A DNA stretch of 64,000 nt from Brachypodius melanocephalos (taxonomy: Eukaryota; Chordata; Aves; Passeriformes; Pycnonotidae). Below are positions 35,401 through 48,887 of this stretch, piece by piece. The first letter of the stretch is position 1. Each line of letters starts with the position of its first letter. Below the pieces are notes generated by a model, which was not told the origin of the DNA, searched no databases, and saw only the letters and a program-made list of their open reading frames with translations. Position numbers and translations under genes: made by a program. Where the stretch lies: assembly GCA_013398615.1 (NCBI GenBank), contig VZSR01003049.1:1348979-1412978 (forward strand). The letters are read 5' to 3'.

Positions 35401-38400
35401 TCTCTAACCACACTATTGTTTGTACCTGACCTCAAGGAAACAAACTTGGTAAAAGTATTTGCTCTCAGATTTTATTGAATGAATGCTAAGGAAAGGCTTT
35501 CTTCACATCTTTCAGGAAGGGATGGTCTTTTGCTGTGTTTGCACTATATCCAGTTAAACATGGCCTCAGCATTGCCTACATCTTTCACTGATACTGTTTC
35601 ACAAAGGACAGGGGTGGGGGAAACACTCAACCCACTGAAACATGATGAAATGTAGTCAGGCAATAAATATTTTTTTTGGAAATTGCAATTTCTCCTTCAG
35701 ACCCTGTCTTTTTAAGGATTATATATGATCACCTATCAGCAGAGTATGCCCATGCCTTCCACACAGCAGTCATGGTGGGGAGAGCATGGCTAACCACAGC
35801 AGGTGGCCAAATCCCGCTGCTCTCTAACCAGAAGCGCCTCATTTCGCACCTGATCATGCCAGAGAACCAATGTCAAAACTTCATGCCCAAGTAATGATTC
35901 ATGAAAATTGTTGTTTTTTGCTGACCTACAGAAGAGTGCTGGCAAGCAGGATGTATTGCTAAGGAGAATAGGTATAAAACACAATGTAGTTTTTTACTTA
36001 TTGAAAGTTTGATATCAAAATGGACAAAATAAATGAGTTACAGTAGAAAGGTCAACAGGGATTGTTGGAAAGGGGGAAAAAAAGGCAGCAATTTTTCTCT
36101 GAGTTCTCCTCTGAATCACTTTCACTTAGACATACAGAAGAACTTTAAAATTTTATTAAGAACTGAATACGTTGTGTGGAGACCAAACATTTAATCACTT
36201 ACAGCAGGAGGCAGCGGGAAAAAAGCCCAGGTTGTTTTTTTTCTGTGTGACTTTTTCTCTGTCTGCCATTTTTATACAAGTTTATTTAAGTCCTTTTTCA
36301 CTTTTATCACAGATGTTTGCTGCAAAGGCACAGATGCTTTCTGGTTAGATAAATATTTCTGGTTGAATATTCTATTATTAATTCACACAAGTTACTTTTC
36401 CATTTAGGATAGCAAGGAAGAGTAAGACTTTTCCTTGGGGCTTACTCTTTTTAATGTTACCAGCCTGACCTGGCTCAACTTTCCCTCATTTCCAGCTTTT
36501 CTATTAAAGAGCAGTTAGTTGTATGATTTTATGTATACAAGGTCCGATGCCTTGCTATTGCAGGCAATCTGCTTTTCTGAAGGAGCTGAATAACAAGCGC
36601 AAGTGTACCCCACATGTACACACACCCAATGACTGAAAACCCTTACAGTATGAAGTCCACCCTGGGAACTCTTCTTACTGGTTCCAGTGGGAATCATATC
36701 AAATCCTCACACTGCCAACAGAGGACAGGAGAAAAGAAATAACCTGATGCAAGTGGTGCTGGTGCTAGCCAGCGTAGTGCTGCCAGCAGAAACAGCATGG
36801 CAACAGCACAGGTTTGCTTGTGCTGGGCAGAAGCTCTCCAGACCATAACAAAACAGATTACTTCACATCTGCCCAATCTGCCATGCTCAGAGCAGGTGCA
36901 TCTGGATGTTAAGGCACTTTTCCAGGCAGGTTAGCATTGATGTCCTCTTATGATACATTCTGATGCAGAGTGTCTGACAGCAGCTTTCAGGCAGGAGAGG
37001 CAAGGAGTGACCCAAATGAGCCACGTGGAGCCACATGTCCGCAGTCCTGAGGGCCCACCAGACTGCAGGTCTGTTCCTCCCCTGACTACCTACCCTCCCC
37101 ACGAAATTTATTGCAATGACTGTATGTGTTGACTGGACTGTATTTCTTATGCTTACTTCCCCCTTCAACCCACAGCCACTTTGAAACCCTGCATTATCAG
37201 CAGTAGATTTGGGAGTGCCCAGTTTTATCTACCTTATTAAACACCTGAGCCTTGTGCAACATCCTAGGATGCAAAAGCACCACCTATGCCCTGGCACAGC
37301 CACCCAGCAATTTCCTCCTCTCTGTTCTGGGCTGTGCTCCTTCCCACAGCCAAGCTGGGGGAGAACCCCGCCACCAGGATCCAGGCCCACTGTGCTGGGG
37401 CAGCTCCCAGTCCTGGGACTGCTCCCTTGCCAGCTGCTCCACTTGCCCAGCCAGTGAATCCATGCTGTCCCACTACAGTACATTATTACCTCCAAAAAAG
37501 TGTTATCCACTCTCCCTTTCTTATGGCAAGCTTGATAGAAATCGCATTGACATGACTTTAACACTACACATTTCCATGGAGCTATTCTTCTCACTTACTT
37601 CTGATCTACTCATAGTAAAAGAAGCCTAAGTCTCGGGCTAATTCATGCTTTTGAAGTAAGCTGGCAGTCTTGTTCACTTACAGCTCAGTGGAAAACAAGC
37701 AGTTACTGTCAGCTGTCAGGAACCTGAATCAAGCTTTGTTAAGGCCTCCTCTGTCTCTATTTCTGGTTTGGGTGTGGCATGGAAAAAACAATATTTACCA
37801 TCTCAGTAGCTGTGCCCTTTGTATTTGTTTTTATATTCCCTTTCCCCATGTGAATTTAGCAGATGTTGCATGGCTTGGTTTCAGCCCTGAATTTTGTTGT
37901 CAGAGTAAATGCATGTCCCCATTGAACATCAGTAGTGAATAGGCAATGTCTGCACAGAAAAGATAATACAGATTCAGCTGCCAGGCACCATTTCAGGGGC
38001 TAATGTAGATAAAGGAATAAACACCAAGAATACCATAAGATTTCATTTTCAGTGTAAATGAAATAAAAACTACAGCCATCAGCCCTGAATGAAAGGCTAC
38101 CAGGGGCCCAAGGAGCTACCACCATGTACCATGTCCAATTTTTGTCTTTAACATCTCTTTTTAAATTAAAATCACTTGGGAGTATTTTCCATTGCTTTGG
38201 ATGAAAATGCACACAGATTGCTAAAAGGCTAGTTCACATTTACCAATATACATTAAAAACTAATGCTCAGTGCAATTATCCCATTAATTACCTTCTATAA
38301 AAATATTTCCATTCACTTTTTGTTTATATAGAGCAAAAACATAGGGATTTGCTATGGTACAGATGATCCAAAAACCTCAAACACAGTTTAAGAAAACAGA

Positions 38401-41400
38401 GGAAAGCCAAGGGCAAAAATCTGGGTGTTAAGGAAAGGTCTGCTTGCTGTTTTCACAGCCAATTACCAGCACCCAGTATCCATCAAACTACAGCCTCAGC
38501 TTTCTTTCATTTCCCTTCCATCCTTCCACAATAAAGCTTTACAGTGGCACCACAAAAATCAGTGTGGCTGGACTTTCCTCCTGGAGAGTGAGAGAGAAAT
38601 TGTTTGTCCCAGAGCACACAGCTACCCAGATTTTCCGTGTGGGGAAAAGCCAGGTTTGAGAAGCAAGGAGGTAAATCAGCCCCCATCTCTGGGTAGGAAG
38701 CAGAATTTGAATCCAAGTCTCCTAAATGCCCAAAGAGCCAAATCTGCCTCTAGAGACCCTTTAGAAATCCAACTCAGTGACTTTCTCGTCACAGGGCAAT
38801 ATGTCAGATTGACCAATAAATAAAGTTCCAACACAAGCCAGCAGGTATTTGCTTTATGACAGTGTGACCTGAGGCACACCATTTATAGTCCCTGGAACAA
38901 AGAGTTCTGCTGGAAATGTCAACCTGGTGTTAGCACACAGCATTACATCATGAACAATTCCACAGGCAAAACACACTCCAGCCAATTAGACCTGATAGTG
39001 CAATCTTCATTGATAATTTTGGTGAATATAGCCCATTCTTTTGCACAGGACTAAAGGAAGAAAAAAAAATTACTGAGCTGTCTTGATGCCAGACAAACTA
39101 AGTCTTTTAAGTCAATGAATCCTTTCCTATAGTTTTCAAATATTGTTTTACTGAGAGACTAAAAAAGGTTGCAAATGCAACCAAGATTAGCAATTCAATA
39201 ATACTACAGAAATGCAGCTATATATCACTGCTATCTCATCATTATCACATTTCAGCAACATTTGGACCTTTTTGACACAGTGGTCAATACTTTGGATCTG
39301 CCTTGTTCTGAGAAATTGTTATTGTATTTATAACATAAAAGCTCTTTGCTCTTGTTCATGAAATTGTTCTGTCTAATCATTCCCTTAGCCACCCATCATC
39401 ACTCAATATCTGTGAAGGAAATTTGTTTAAAATAACCAAATTGAAAAGTTCACCTGCAGTCTAAAGAGCTCTAGATTAAATTATCTCTATGCTTTACACT
39501 TTAATCTAAGTGCTATATTTAATAGAAAGAAAAACCCTTTGAATCAAAAACTCACGTAAGAGAAGAAGTCCTATTACATAAAAGGGGGTTTATTAAAGTA
39601 CTGTATCAGAGTCATTGTTTGAAAATTTCTGAGTGTGACTTATAATTGTTTTGAGTATTTTTCTGTTTTAAAAGATTTGTTATCCATTTTCAGTCTTCTG
39701 TAACTACGCTTTTCTACTCTCTGCTGACTGATCTTTATGTGAAATGTTCAGGAATAACAAGGTTTAAAAAAGCATCCCGGTATGTTCCCCACACTTGTTA
39801 CGTAAAAGCAGCATTGTGAAGGAGAAGCATCTTGAGCAGTGAAACTGGAGGAAAAGATACACCCCACTCCACCACCACCCACCCCCAAAAAGGCAAAGGG
39901 AAAATAAATGCATCAGGTGTTTTAGTATCTTGCAGGATATGTCTGATATGAGAGAAGACACAGATAAAATCTGATAAGGAAGCTCACTTATATGGCTTAT
40001 ACTGTTTTAGAAGGATTCCTAATTTTAGTGCACATATTTGATCCTTCTCAAACATCCCCACAGGTGTCTAGGCCTAAGCAGTTCTAGATTACAAGCTACA
40101 AAATTGTCTCAGAAATAACTGCCTGAGCCAGGCACATCCCAGCCTTACCACTCACTGAAACACCTAATTATAAACAATTGGCACCCCTAACATGCCAGGC
40201 ATTTATGTGAACTCTGGACCACCAATACCTGACATAATTAACAACATTATTATTTGGTCACAGAATAATATAAATTTGCTCCTACAACATGTCAAATTCC
40301 TCTGATGAGGAAAGCATCTTCTCTAGTTGTCACAGAGCCAGCCATATTACTTCTCTGGATTTCATGTTATGATCCAATTAAAAAGCAACAAGGATAAGGA
40401 ATAATGAAGAAAGTGATAAAATTATTTTTATCGCTGTTTCCATACAGGACAACTTGGTGAGGTTTGTTTTTTAAAATTAGCAAAACCAAATTTTTCTTTC
40501 AAACCTGACTCTTCTTCACCAAATATATTGTTCTTCAAGTTTTACTTTCACTTCTCAAAATCCATTCTTCAGTGTATGCCTTAGCCCAAACACTGTGCCC
40601 TGTGCACAGCTGACTGATTCTCAGACCTTCTAGGAGCCATGAATTTGGGCAAGTGGCCAAGCTGTTAATTCATCATCTTCTGTTTCAGTCTTGCCAGGAA
40701 AATATAGGTTTTGTCTGAGCAATTAATTTATAGCATGTGCTTTGTAGGTCATACCTACTCCTTTGTGTAGGCCTCACTTTGGGCTAGCAGTAACAAACCA
40801 AGGGTGTAACTCAGCAAACTAATGCTATTTCTAAATAGGTTTCAGTATCTTTTCCTTCTGTTTGCATTCCAATTTAAAAATCTGGTTATAACTTGAAATC
40901 TTACAGCCACATTTACAGAAAATACAAATTTTTTTCCTCTATCCTCTATTCTTCTATAAATTTTCTTTGAAGTAGTGAAACCAACATTGTCTCTTTTCTC
41001 TGTGGGTTCGATCTGCCCTTCAAGAAGTTAAAGTTTCATATTTCCCCCTAAATCTGTTGAATCTTTAGCCTGTTAAGCTGCCACATACATTAAAATTGCC
41101 TTTATCAAACAACTATGATGTTCGTAAACCACTGATTCTTCTTATTTTCTAAAATTATTTTCCATTCTCTATAACATTCTAGCTTGATGCAAAAAACTGT
41201 TTCATAAGGCCAGTGTTTGAGATGAGCCCCAGGAGCATGGCTTATTGCAAACCTGTGGTTTGCACTGCTGTAACAGCTGCATTAAATGAGTATTTGTTAG
41301 CATAAACTAAACCTGACTGAATTTCTCTAAAGTACATTTAGGACAAATAATCCAGCAGTGGTATGCTCGTGCTACAGGGCTTGTATTGTTCAGTATCATG

Positions 41401-44400
41401 CCATGAAAGAGCCTAGATTTGTATGTTCTGCTCTTGACATGAAATAAAGTTAATTATAGACTGATATTTCTTTGTTCAGTGCAACAGATCTTTTTTGGCC
41501 AGTACAAGTCTAGTTTATCTCACATTCCTACAGCCTGCAACATTGCTCTGTCCACAGAACTCAAGAGTGCAGTGCAGTGCTAACATGGTTGAACAGCTTA
41601 CTTAGATACTGGCACAAATTCTCTAACCCAAGGACTGAGTCTGTCAAGCACCTCCTATTTTCTAGATTTGGCCTTCTGTTTCCCAGACTGTACAAGTATA
41701 TTGCTACCCTGCAGGATTTGTTCTTTATTCAGGTTATTTTGGTTTTTCTCATCTCCATGGCATTCCCAGTAAGGAGCATAATATTCAAAGATACATTTTT
41801 AAAAAATTTTTGTGCTCTGTACAGAGTTTCCTGAGTAAGGCTCTGGAAAAAAAAGTTTCTTGCAGAAGAAACTACATGAGTAAATACGCTACTGCCCAGG
41901 AAAAGCCATGCTACTATTCCCAAACAAAATGGAAAGATTAACTACATCAAGGCCTGCAGATACTGGAGTACTTCATCCCCAAAATATCCTCTTCACACAG
42001 CTTTTGCAGCTCCTTTGACAGAAGGAAAATTAAGTTTAAATTGGCAAAGACCCTATGCATTTATGCCAGGAAATTCCCACACAATTTGAAATTAATCAAT
42101 AGCACAGAAACCCCCTCCCACCTACCACATGGAGCCCAGTCTCCAAAAATCTGCAGCCTCTCTCTAGGGTGGCATTTGAAATAATGTTTGCAGAATTAGC
42201 TTCACCCTCCTCCCATGCCACCTTCCCACACAGATGTCTTTTGGTACTTTCCTCTCATGGGAAAAATAACACACCTATGTGGAAAACAAAGGCTAGAATT
42301 GCCTGATTTGAGAAAATCTTCTCCTTCATGAGGCAATTCACTTTTCTCCCACTGAGAAACAATGTTCTAGTCCAGCAAAATACAACACAAATATGATTTA
42401 GCGTTCATGTCAATAAACCTTTCTGAAAGACCCGGTAAGAAAGCCTTGCCTGAAACAGAACCTGAGCTCTACCTTACTTTTTCCAGGCACTTCCTTTGCT
42501 TTCCAGGATGCCTGAAGATCTCCTTATGGAAGCAAGATTCCAATCACTTGCCACAAAGCTTTCTATGAATGGCCTTTTTGAAGCATCCAGGTGAGACACC
42601 TGGAAGACTCTGAGGTGTTTGTTACTCACAGAGTACAATTACCAGCTTCAGGGTTTGGCCCTCTCCCTTCCTGCAGGATTTTCCCATGCAAGGAGGTTAC
42701 AGGTTCCTTGTCTCTCAGCTACCATCAGGGGTTTGCAGTATTTCCTTGTTTATGTAACAGCAGCATCTGCAAGCACCAAAATGGATAAAGGCCTCGCTGC
42801 TTCGGCTGTCCCAGAGACACCTAATAATACATACCATATTTCAACATTTCTAGATTACCTAGACTGTTCCAGACTGGATCCAGGCTTCCAGTACATTCTT
42901 ATTTTAGGGAGAATTAAGAATTGGAACCCAATCCCATCTTGCTTATTATTAAATACATTATCCCTGAGAAATAAATGCTGTGGGTTTTAATCCCTTTGGG
43001 TTTAGGAGGCACATAATTGCAGGTACCTGAAATCCCAAATGATGAATGTCATCAGGTGATTATTGCACACAACCTGGATGACCACTGCCTCATGTGGCTT
43101 CCATAGCAGTGCGTTCCAGTGTCTACACTGGTCATAAGGTGGCTCAGAGCTCACCCAGAGCAGCAGGGACTCTCCAAAGTCAAGGAAACACCAGGTTTGT
43201 GAACTTTAAGTTGCTTTGGATAATGTAGCTGTCAAGCTGCCTTGCTCAGACAGAAGGGATCTACCAGTAGCACGCTGCTGTCAATCCCAGTAACAGAACT
43301 TAAGACAACTAAACAGATTTTGCTAGGCAGTGTCTCATGCCTAAAAAACATAATATCCCATACAGCCAGGGAGGGAATTGTGAGTTGTTCTGCTATGGAA
43401 TGGCACTTGACTGCAGCTGGAGCTGGACCAGAGCTGTGTCCCTTTGACCACTCCTGCAGTGCACCCACATCTAGAACAATAGAGACCACAGGCAGCCACT
43501 GCCAGCAGGAAAGCACAACCAAATTGTTGGGAGTTGGTCAGGCCTGTTAATCACAAAGCTGTTCTCCCCAATCATTGCTCCACCCAAAACACACAGCTAT
43601 TTGCCCTCATATTAATGTTTGCCACCTGCTTCCTTCTTCTTTGTCTATGGAGACATAATTTCTCCAGTTCCCACACTTCTTTCATATTTGAAAAACTTTC
43701 TACTATCTGAAAAGGTAATAAATTAAAACAAAAACAAAAACAAAAAACCAAACAAACAACAGATCTTTCAATATAGCTTGACCTAGGCAAGCTTTGTTCC
43801 TTTTGTACAGCATCACATGCAGAGTGCTGCTTTCCAGAGGTAATAATAGTGAAGGGTTTTCTCTCTCCTCTCAGGCTTTAGCAGTCCTGGTGGTTTAACA
43901 CCATGTCACAAGTACTGGTACTGCAGATTAAGCCACAGGCTTGTTTTCCAAACTGGCGTGTTGGGTTTTGGCTATTAAACACCACCTGAATAAGGATTTG
44001 ACTAACAAACACAACTTCTGTTACAGGAAGAAAGGAGGAAATCAGCAGAGAGCTGTCTCTCTGTCTCAGCTCTGGGGAAAACCACTCCTCCCTATTGCCA
44101 GGGGCCACTTCAGTGCTGCACTCAGAGCCAGGGGAACACCTCAGAGACACCCTCAGCTCCAGCTGTCTTAGGGCAGTGCAATGATTTCTGCAGGTATCAA
44201 GGCCTCTGACCACAGCCTCTCACCTTATGAGCTCAGGTTAAACTCCAATCACAGCAGACTGGTGGTTTTTTCAGCACTTTTGTTCACTGTGAAGTTTCAA
44301 ATTCCCTTTTTCCTGTTGAATACATACAGCATAAGGAATAGATGAGAAGAGGGCTGACTCTTAGCAGCAGTTAAGCATCACAGAAATTTAATTGTGACAG

Positions 44401-45600
44401 GAAACTTCACAGCAAGTCACTTTTGCAAGAACGTTTTGCTACAGAGAAAATAAAAACAAAGCTTGCTACAAGTAAAGGATTTCAGGAGGTAATATGCCAG
44501 ACAGCACAGTGTGAAAAGGCCTTCTTTCCTGTAAAGAATAAAAATATCTAATTCCTTCAGACCCTTTCCTCACCTCATCACAATGACATATGCAGACTGA
44601 AACTTGATCAGATAGCAGAAGGGTTAGGAGAGCACTGACTGAATTTTTACGCAGTTTTGCCTTTCCATCTTAGCTGAAATGAATTCTGACATCTTTTTGA
44701 CATGAACAAGGCAGGATTTGATAGACTAGCAGCTATCTGGGTCTCCATTAGTAACTCAACCACTTTCTTGTCTCTTCATCATCTCATCTTTTCCAGCACT
44801 GTGATCCAAACTGAGACAGCAGCCCAGTTCTTTGGATATCAAACTGGGAAGGAGCACAAAAACTAGGCCCTAATATTTTTTCCAGAGGCCCAAGAACCTC
44901 AAGGCTCTCTCAAATAGGTAAAGACCATCACAAGGATCAAGGATTTTAAATGATTTTAACATTAAAAAAGAGGTTTTGTCAAAGCTGAGTAAACATCCAT
45001 TGAAAGAATGAAATCACATGACCGAAGGACTGCTATCAGTCACCTGTGACTACATTGCAGAAAAGGGAAGTCTTTGCTAGATTTACCTATCCTCAGCAAC
45101 TTCAAAGTTTCAATAAATCTCATTCAAGATGTGATACAGAGCATTTTTGAATGTAAAATCAAAAGAAATATTGAATAATAATAACTTTTGCATTGCTTAA
45201 AATGTTGTGTGCTTAAAATCCCTGGACTACATCCAAATCACATCAGTTAATGTTAAAACTACAACAGAGAAATAAATGCCTGAATTTCAGACGTTTACAT
45301 ATGAAGTGAACAAAGACTGCAAAGAGGGAGGATGCCTCTCACCATCTAAAACTATCCCTTTGGTTTCAATCCTGCATATGCGTATAGCAAGTACATACCA
45401 ACACCTGCCAAGGAAGGCAGTCTCACACCAGCACACGGCAGGGGTCTCTTGGCACTGGAAATGTGACAACCCAGCCTGTATGAAATGCCACAGTAGCATT
45501 GCTTCAGCTGCAAAACCACTGCCAAAGCACCTTGTGGAAAGACCAATGTGTACTACTCACAGCTCGAAAAGAAAAGGGTGGTGTTGCACTAGCATAGCTA
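32500..45600. other. intergenic desert
   Basis: About 13 kb without any supported gene, RNA or named transposon. Open frames of 60-138 codons occur on both strands but have no domain, no coherent splice context and no conserved signature that I recognise. Minor simple-sequence patches are present: C-rich near 39857-39895 and (CAAAAA)n near 43728-43747. Region 36.95-37.47 kb is somewhat GC-richer, without an identifiable feature. Confidence 0.6.
43725..43760 (+). repeat. (CAAAAA)n / (CAAA)n simple repeat
   Basis: An A-rich tract of ACAAAAAC units passes into CAAA units. Simple sequence, no other function evident. Confidence 0.8.
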
Positions 45601-46473
45601 AACTGAAGCAACTCTGTACAAAAGAATGATGCACCAATTTAAATCTGGATTCTTTATTAGTTTATTTTTGCTTCACAGCAGCACCATTTCTATGGCCAAA
45701 TTAGGTTTTAAACAGTTGCTTGGATTGTCAGTCTCATAGGATTAGCAATTTTAAATTAAGGAATGGGTTGCAAGAAAAAAATCATTTCATGCTTTGAAAA
45801 TAACTTTTATTTATTTCAAAGGCTTGGAACCTAGAACCATCACTCCATAATCTTATTCAAATGTTGATGTTGTCAATGTATTTTAAATCAGCATTTAATT
45901 AGGTTAAGTAAAGAAAACAGGAGCTGCTGAAGAAAGCCCAGTAAGAATTTCTATTTCTAGATAAAGCTGCTTTAAATGCATAACCGATTCTGCTAACTGT
46001 GGGATGTGATGCACACGACTGAGTTTATAGATGTTTAGTGAGAGTTTGTGCCACTTAGTGTGTCACTGTGTGGAGTCAGCACAAAGGGAATGATATAAAT
46101 ATAGAAGAGTGGGGCTATAATCTCTACTCCTAATTGGAAAACTATATATATATTGCACAATATCCAGTAGCATTTGCCCTGGGCTGCAACAACACTTCCT
46201 TTCCTTATAAAAAGTTTCATCTGCCCAAATCAAAAAAGTCTTTTTTAAGTTTTTTTAGCTCAAATGAACATACAGACTAGGCAAGCTTTAGGGAACATTT
46301 CCTGTATTTAAACTCTGTGAATTAACAGTCCTGTACCCAAATCCCTTCCAAGCCATAACATGATTTTAAGAAAGCTAAATTGTATCAGTGTGGAAATCTG
46401 TAGGAGAAAGAGAAGAAATAAAAATTAGGTCAGTCTAATTGAATTGCAACAGCTTGTCTGAAAAACACCTTTG

Positions 46474-46628
46474 CTACCTACTATGAAAACGCATTAGAGA
46501 CCACATTAGGGAACTGTTTTCATTTTGAAAATCTTCTTCATTACTGCCTGCTTTGCTGAAATGACTTTTAAAATCTTCATCTTTGCTACTCCTGCTTTGC
46601 TTAGAGGACTCACTGCTGATGCCTCCTC
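46474..46628 (-). other. possible terminal exon, minus strand (unidentified)
   Basis: On the minus strand a possible acceptor CTCAG at 46629-46633 opens a frame that reads acidic/serine-rich sequence to a TAG at 46474-46476. It contains RSSKDEDFKSHFSKAGSNEE and then EDFQNENSS, composition typical of a disordered C-terminus. The acceptor's pyrimidine tract is weak. If an alternative GTAAGG donor inside the 48.2-kb candidate exon were used, the phases would match (phase 1). No homolog is recognised, and a chance ORF remains quite possible. Confidence 0.2.
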
Positions 46629-47453
46629 CTGAGCTTTAATTTGTCTGGAGGATGAAAATAATGCCAGCATTAAAGTTAGAAATTTCAAATGGATGGGGAT
46701 AAGCTAGCTTCAGCAGGATTTTATGTGCCTTTTAGGCCCTTATGTGAACATTAAATTTTAACAAAAAACTCCTGTTTCTCAACCAGAGGAGGCGCCCCAT
46801 CACAGTCTGATCTCTGCATGCACTGGAAGCAAAAGGAGAAAAGGCTAGAGCTATTGACTACTTTGGCAATGGGGTTTTCTGGCCTTTGGGTATAGTTTTA
46901 CACCTCCCACACACAAGTTGGGGAACTTCAGGAAAAGCAGTAAGCATTGAGTAAGCCTCATATTAAGACTTCACCCCACTGACACCCGCTCCAGTCCTGG
47001 CTCTCCAGGACTAAGTGCTCCTGCTGTTCTGATGCAGACACCAGAAAACTGTCAGCCAAACCCCCCTGGATTGCAAACCCCACCCCATGGGTGTGACAGG
47101 AGTGTTCACACTGTGGCTGCAACTATTTCATAACAAATAGCAAACCAAATATATGTGTCATTTTTAGCAAGGGTTGATTACACAAGGGTTGATCTAAAAT
47201 GAGCTACTTAAATGTATGTCAGCCATAGAATAAGGGCCCATCCATTTGTTCCACTCTTCATAATTCTGAAGCAAGATAAAACCTGGTTCCACCCTCTCAA
47301 GAAAAACTCATTCTCAAAAGAAGGATGCACTCTACCAAAAGCAGGAGGAAGAACTGCAGCCACTGCAATTCACTTATCTTTCTAGAGGAATGTACATTAT
47401 TAAAAACTAAATTTGGTAGTGTAGCACTTTCTACACTAACTACAGGGAACAGG

Positions 47454-47480
47454 ATTATATATATATATATATATATATAT
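47454..47480. repeat. (AT)n microsatellite
   Basis: About 13 uninterrupted AT dinucleotides. Simple repeat in intergenic DNA. Confidence 0.95.
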
Positions 47481-48040
47481 GCATATAACAAAAATGATGA
47501 GAAGAACCTGCTCCCAAGTCTGTGTTTACTAACTCTGAGGATTCAAAATGGCATCTGAAGCACTTCTGTTTCACATTGGCTCATTCTTCAATTGTGTCAA
47601 TATAATATTCACACAATTACAAATTATAATGAACAAGTCCCACTCTGAAATCTGAGCCCTAAAGGCTACATATGTTATCCAAATATATAACCAAATGCTA
47701 AGCACATTGGATTCTTTCAGCCACAAATTTAAGTAATTACAATTATTTCTAATGTTGCAATAGAAGTATCATGTTCAACTAATTATAGCTCAAAACATTT
47801 TACTACTACATCTTCTGGAAAAGAAATACCATTTTTCAAAGTCACCCAATTTTCACAGCCTTAAGCAAAAGACTTCAGCTAAATTTCTTAGCTCTACTAG
47901 CACAATCTTTCTATTAAACCATTTGTGTAAGTTAGCTTTTGACTAACTCTCTAATCTTCTGACTGACAGGATTATAGACATAATGTATTTCCTCAAGGGA
48001 TTTTTCTACTTGCAGAATCAGTCTGCAAACTTCTCACTGT

Positions 48041-48220
48041 CTAAATTCTAGCCCATGATTTAATGTCATCCATTTCCACATCTTCAAAAACATGAGAAGG
48101 AGACCCTATTTCTAGAGACGGCTCCCCATGGCTCTTTGCCAACAAAAGTGACAGTGCATTGCACTCTTCATAAACCTTACTAATTTTTGTAGCGGAATTA
48201 AATGTTGTTTTCACCAATGC
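48041..48220 (-). other. possible exon, minus strand (unidentified)
   Basis: A strong minus-strand acceptor, CTGACTGTTTTCAG, abuts the right edge. A phase-0 frame of 59 codons runs to TAG. It begins ALVKTTFNSATKISKVYEEC and ends HVFEDVEMDDIKSW plus a few residues. A strong alternative donor, GTAAGG, lies 40 bases in. The residues look more like protein than like random AT-rich translation, but that impression is subjective and no family is recognised. Moderate support comes only from the splice site and frame. Confidence 0.25.
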
Positions 48221-48749
48221 CTGAAAACAGTCAGAGACTGGGAGATGCCTGGGTGTCTGGGAATATTGTTTACAGAAATAGGCCCTAAGCAAGATACCTG
48301 CAACTCAGATTAGCTGGCAAGACTAGCTCATCATATGGATATATTTGCATCAGGTAGTACATGCCATATCAGTCAGTTTTAATGAAAAAGGCAGTGTAAA
48401 GAGACATCTACGGCACACACATCTGCCCTTCCCCTCCACCAGTAAATTCATGCTTTGTTGTAGGAATATAGACAACACAAGGTTCTCAGTAAGGGCAAGC
48501 GAAGAGAAGATTCACAGCAGGTCTACAGAGAGGGCCTGCAAAGAGCAGAGCATCAGGGATGTGAGGTCAGGATTACAGCACATCCTTGGCTCTGCCCAGC
48601 TGTAAGTCATCTCTTACTGCCTGGTGACACCGCAGCATTACAGTCTGGCACTAATCCTCAGTGTTTTCCCCTACAGTACAAAGGCTGAAAACAAGCCTTT
48701 CCCCCAGTGCATCCCCACGAAGCTCCTGGCATGATGTAGACACAGGTGA

Positions 48750-48887
48750 GACAGGCTCAGTTGGATAGAGCACGGTGCTAATACTGCCGAGCTTCTGGGT
48801 TCAGTCCCTTATCCCTTTCACTTAAGAGTTGGACTCAAGGAACCTTGTGGATCCCTTTCAACTCAGAATATTCCATGATTCTATGAA
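48750..48887 (+). mobile_element. tRNA-Ile-derived SINE with CR1 tail (TguSINE1-like)
   Basis: The 5' half copies a tRNA-Ile: an A-box-like GGCTCAGTTGG at 48754-48764, the anticodon-arm segment GGTGCTAATA with AAT at 48780-48782, and a B-box-like GGGTTCAGTCC at 48797-48807. The 3' half is CR1-derived (TTAAGAGTTGGACTCAAGGA, then a GATTCTATGA end). This is the architecture of TguSINE1 from zebra finch, a SINE mobilised by CR1. Mismatches in the tRNA part indicate an inactive old copy, not a functional tRNA gene. Confidence 0.85.

Noticed and set aside
48754..48825. tRNA-Ile gene
   Set aside because: The A and B boxes deviate, the acceptor stem does not close and a CR1 tail follows. It is a SINE head, not a functional tRNA.
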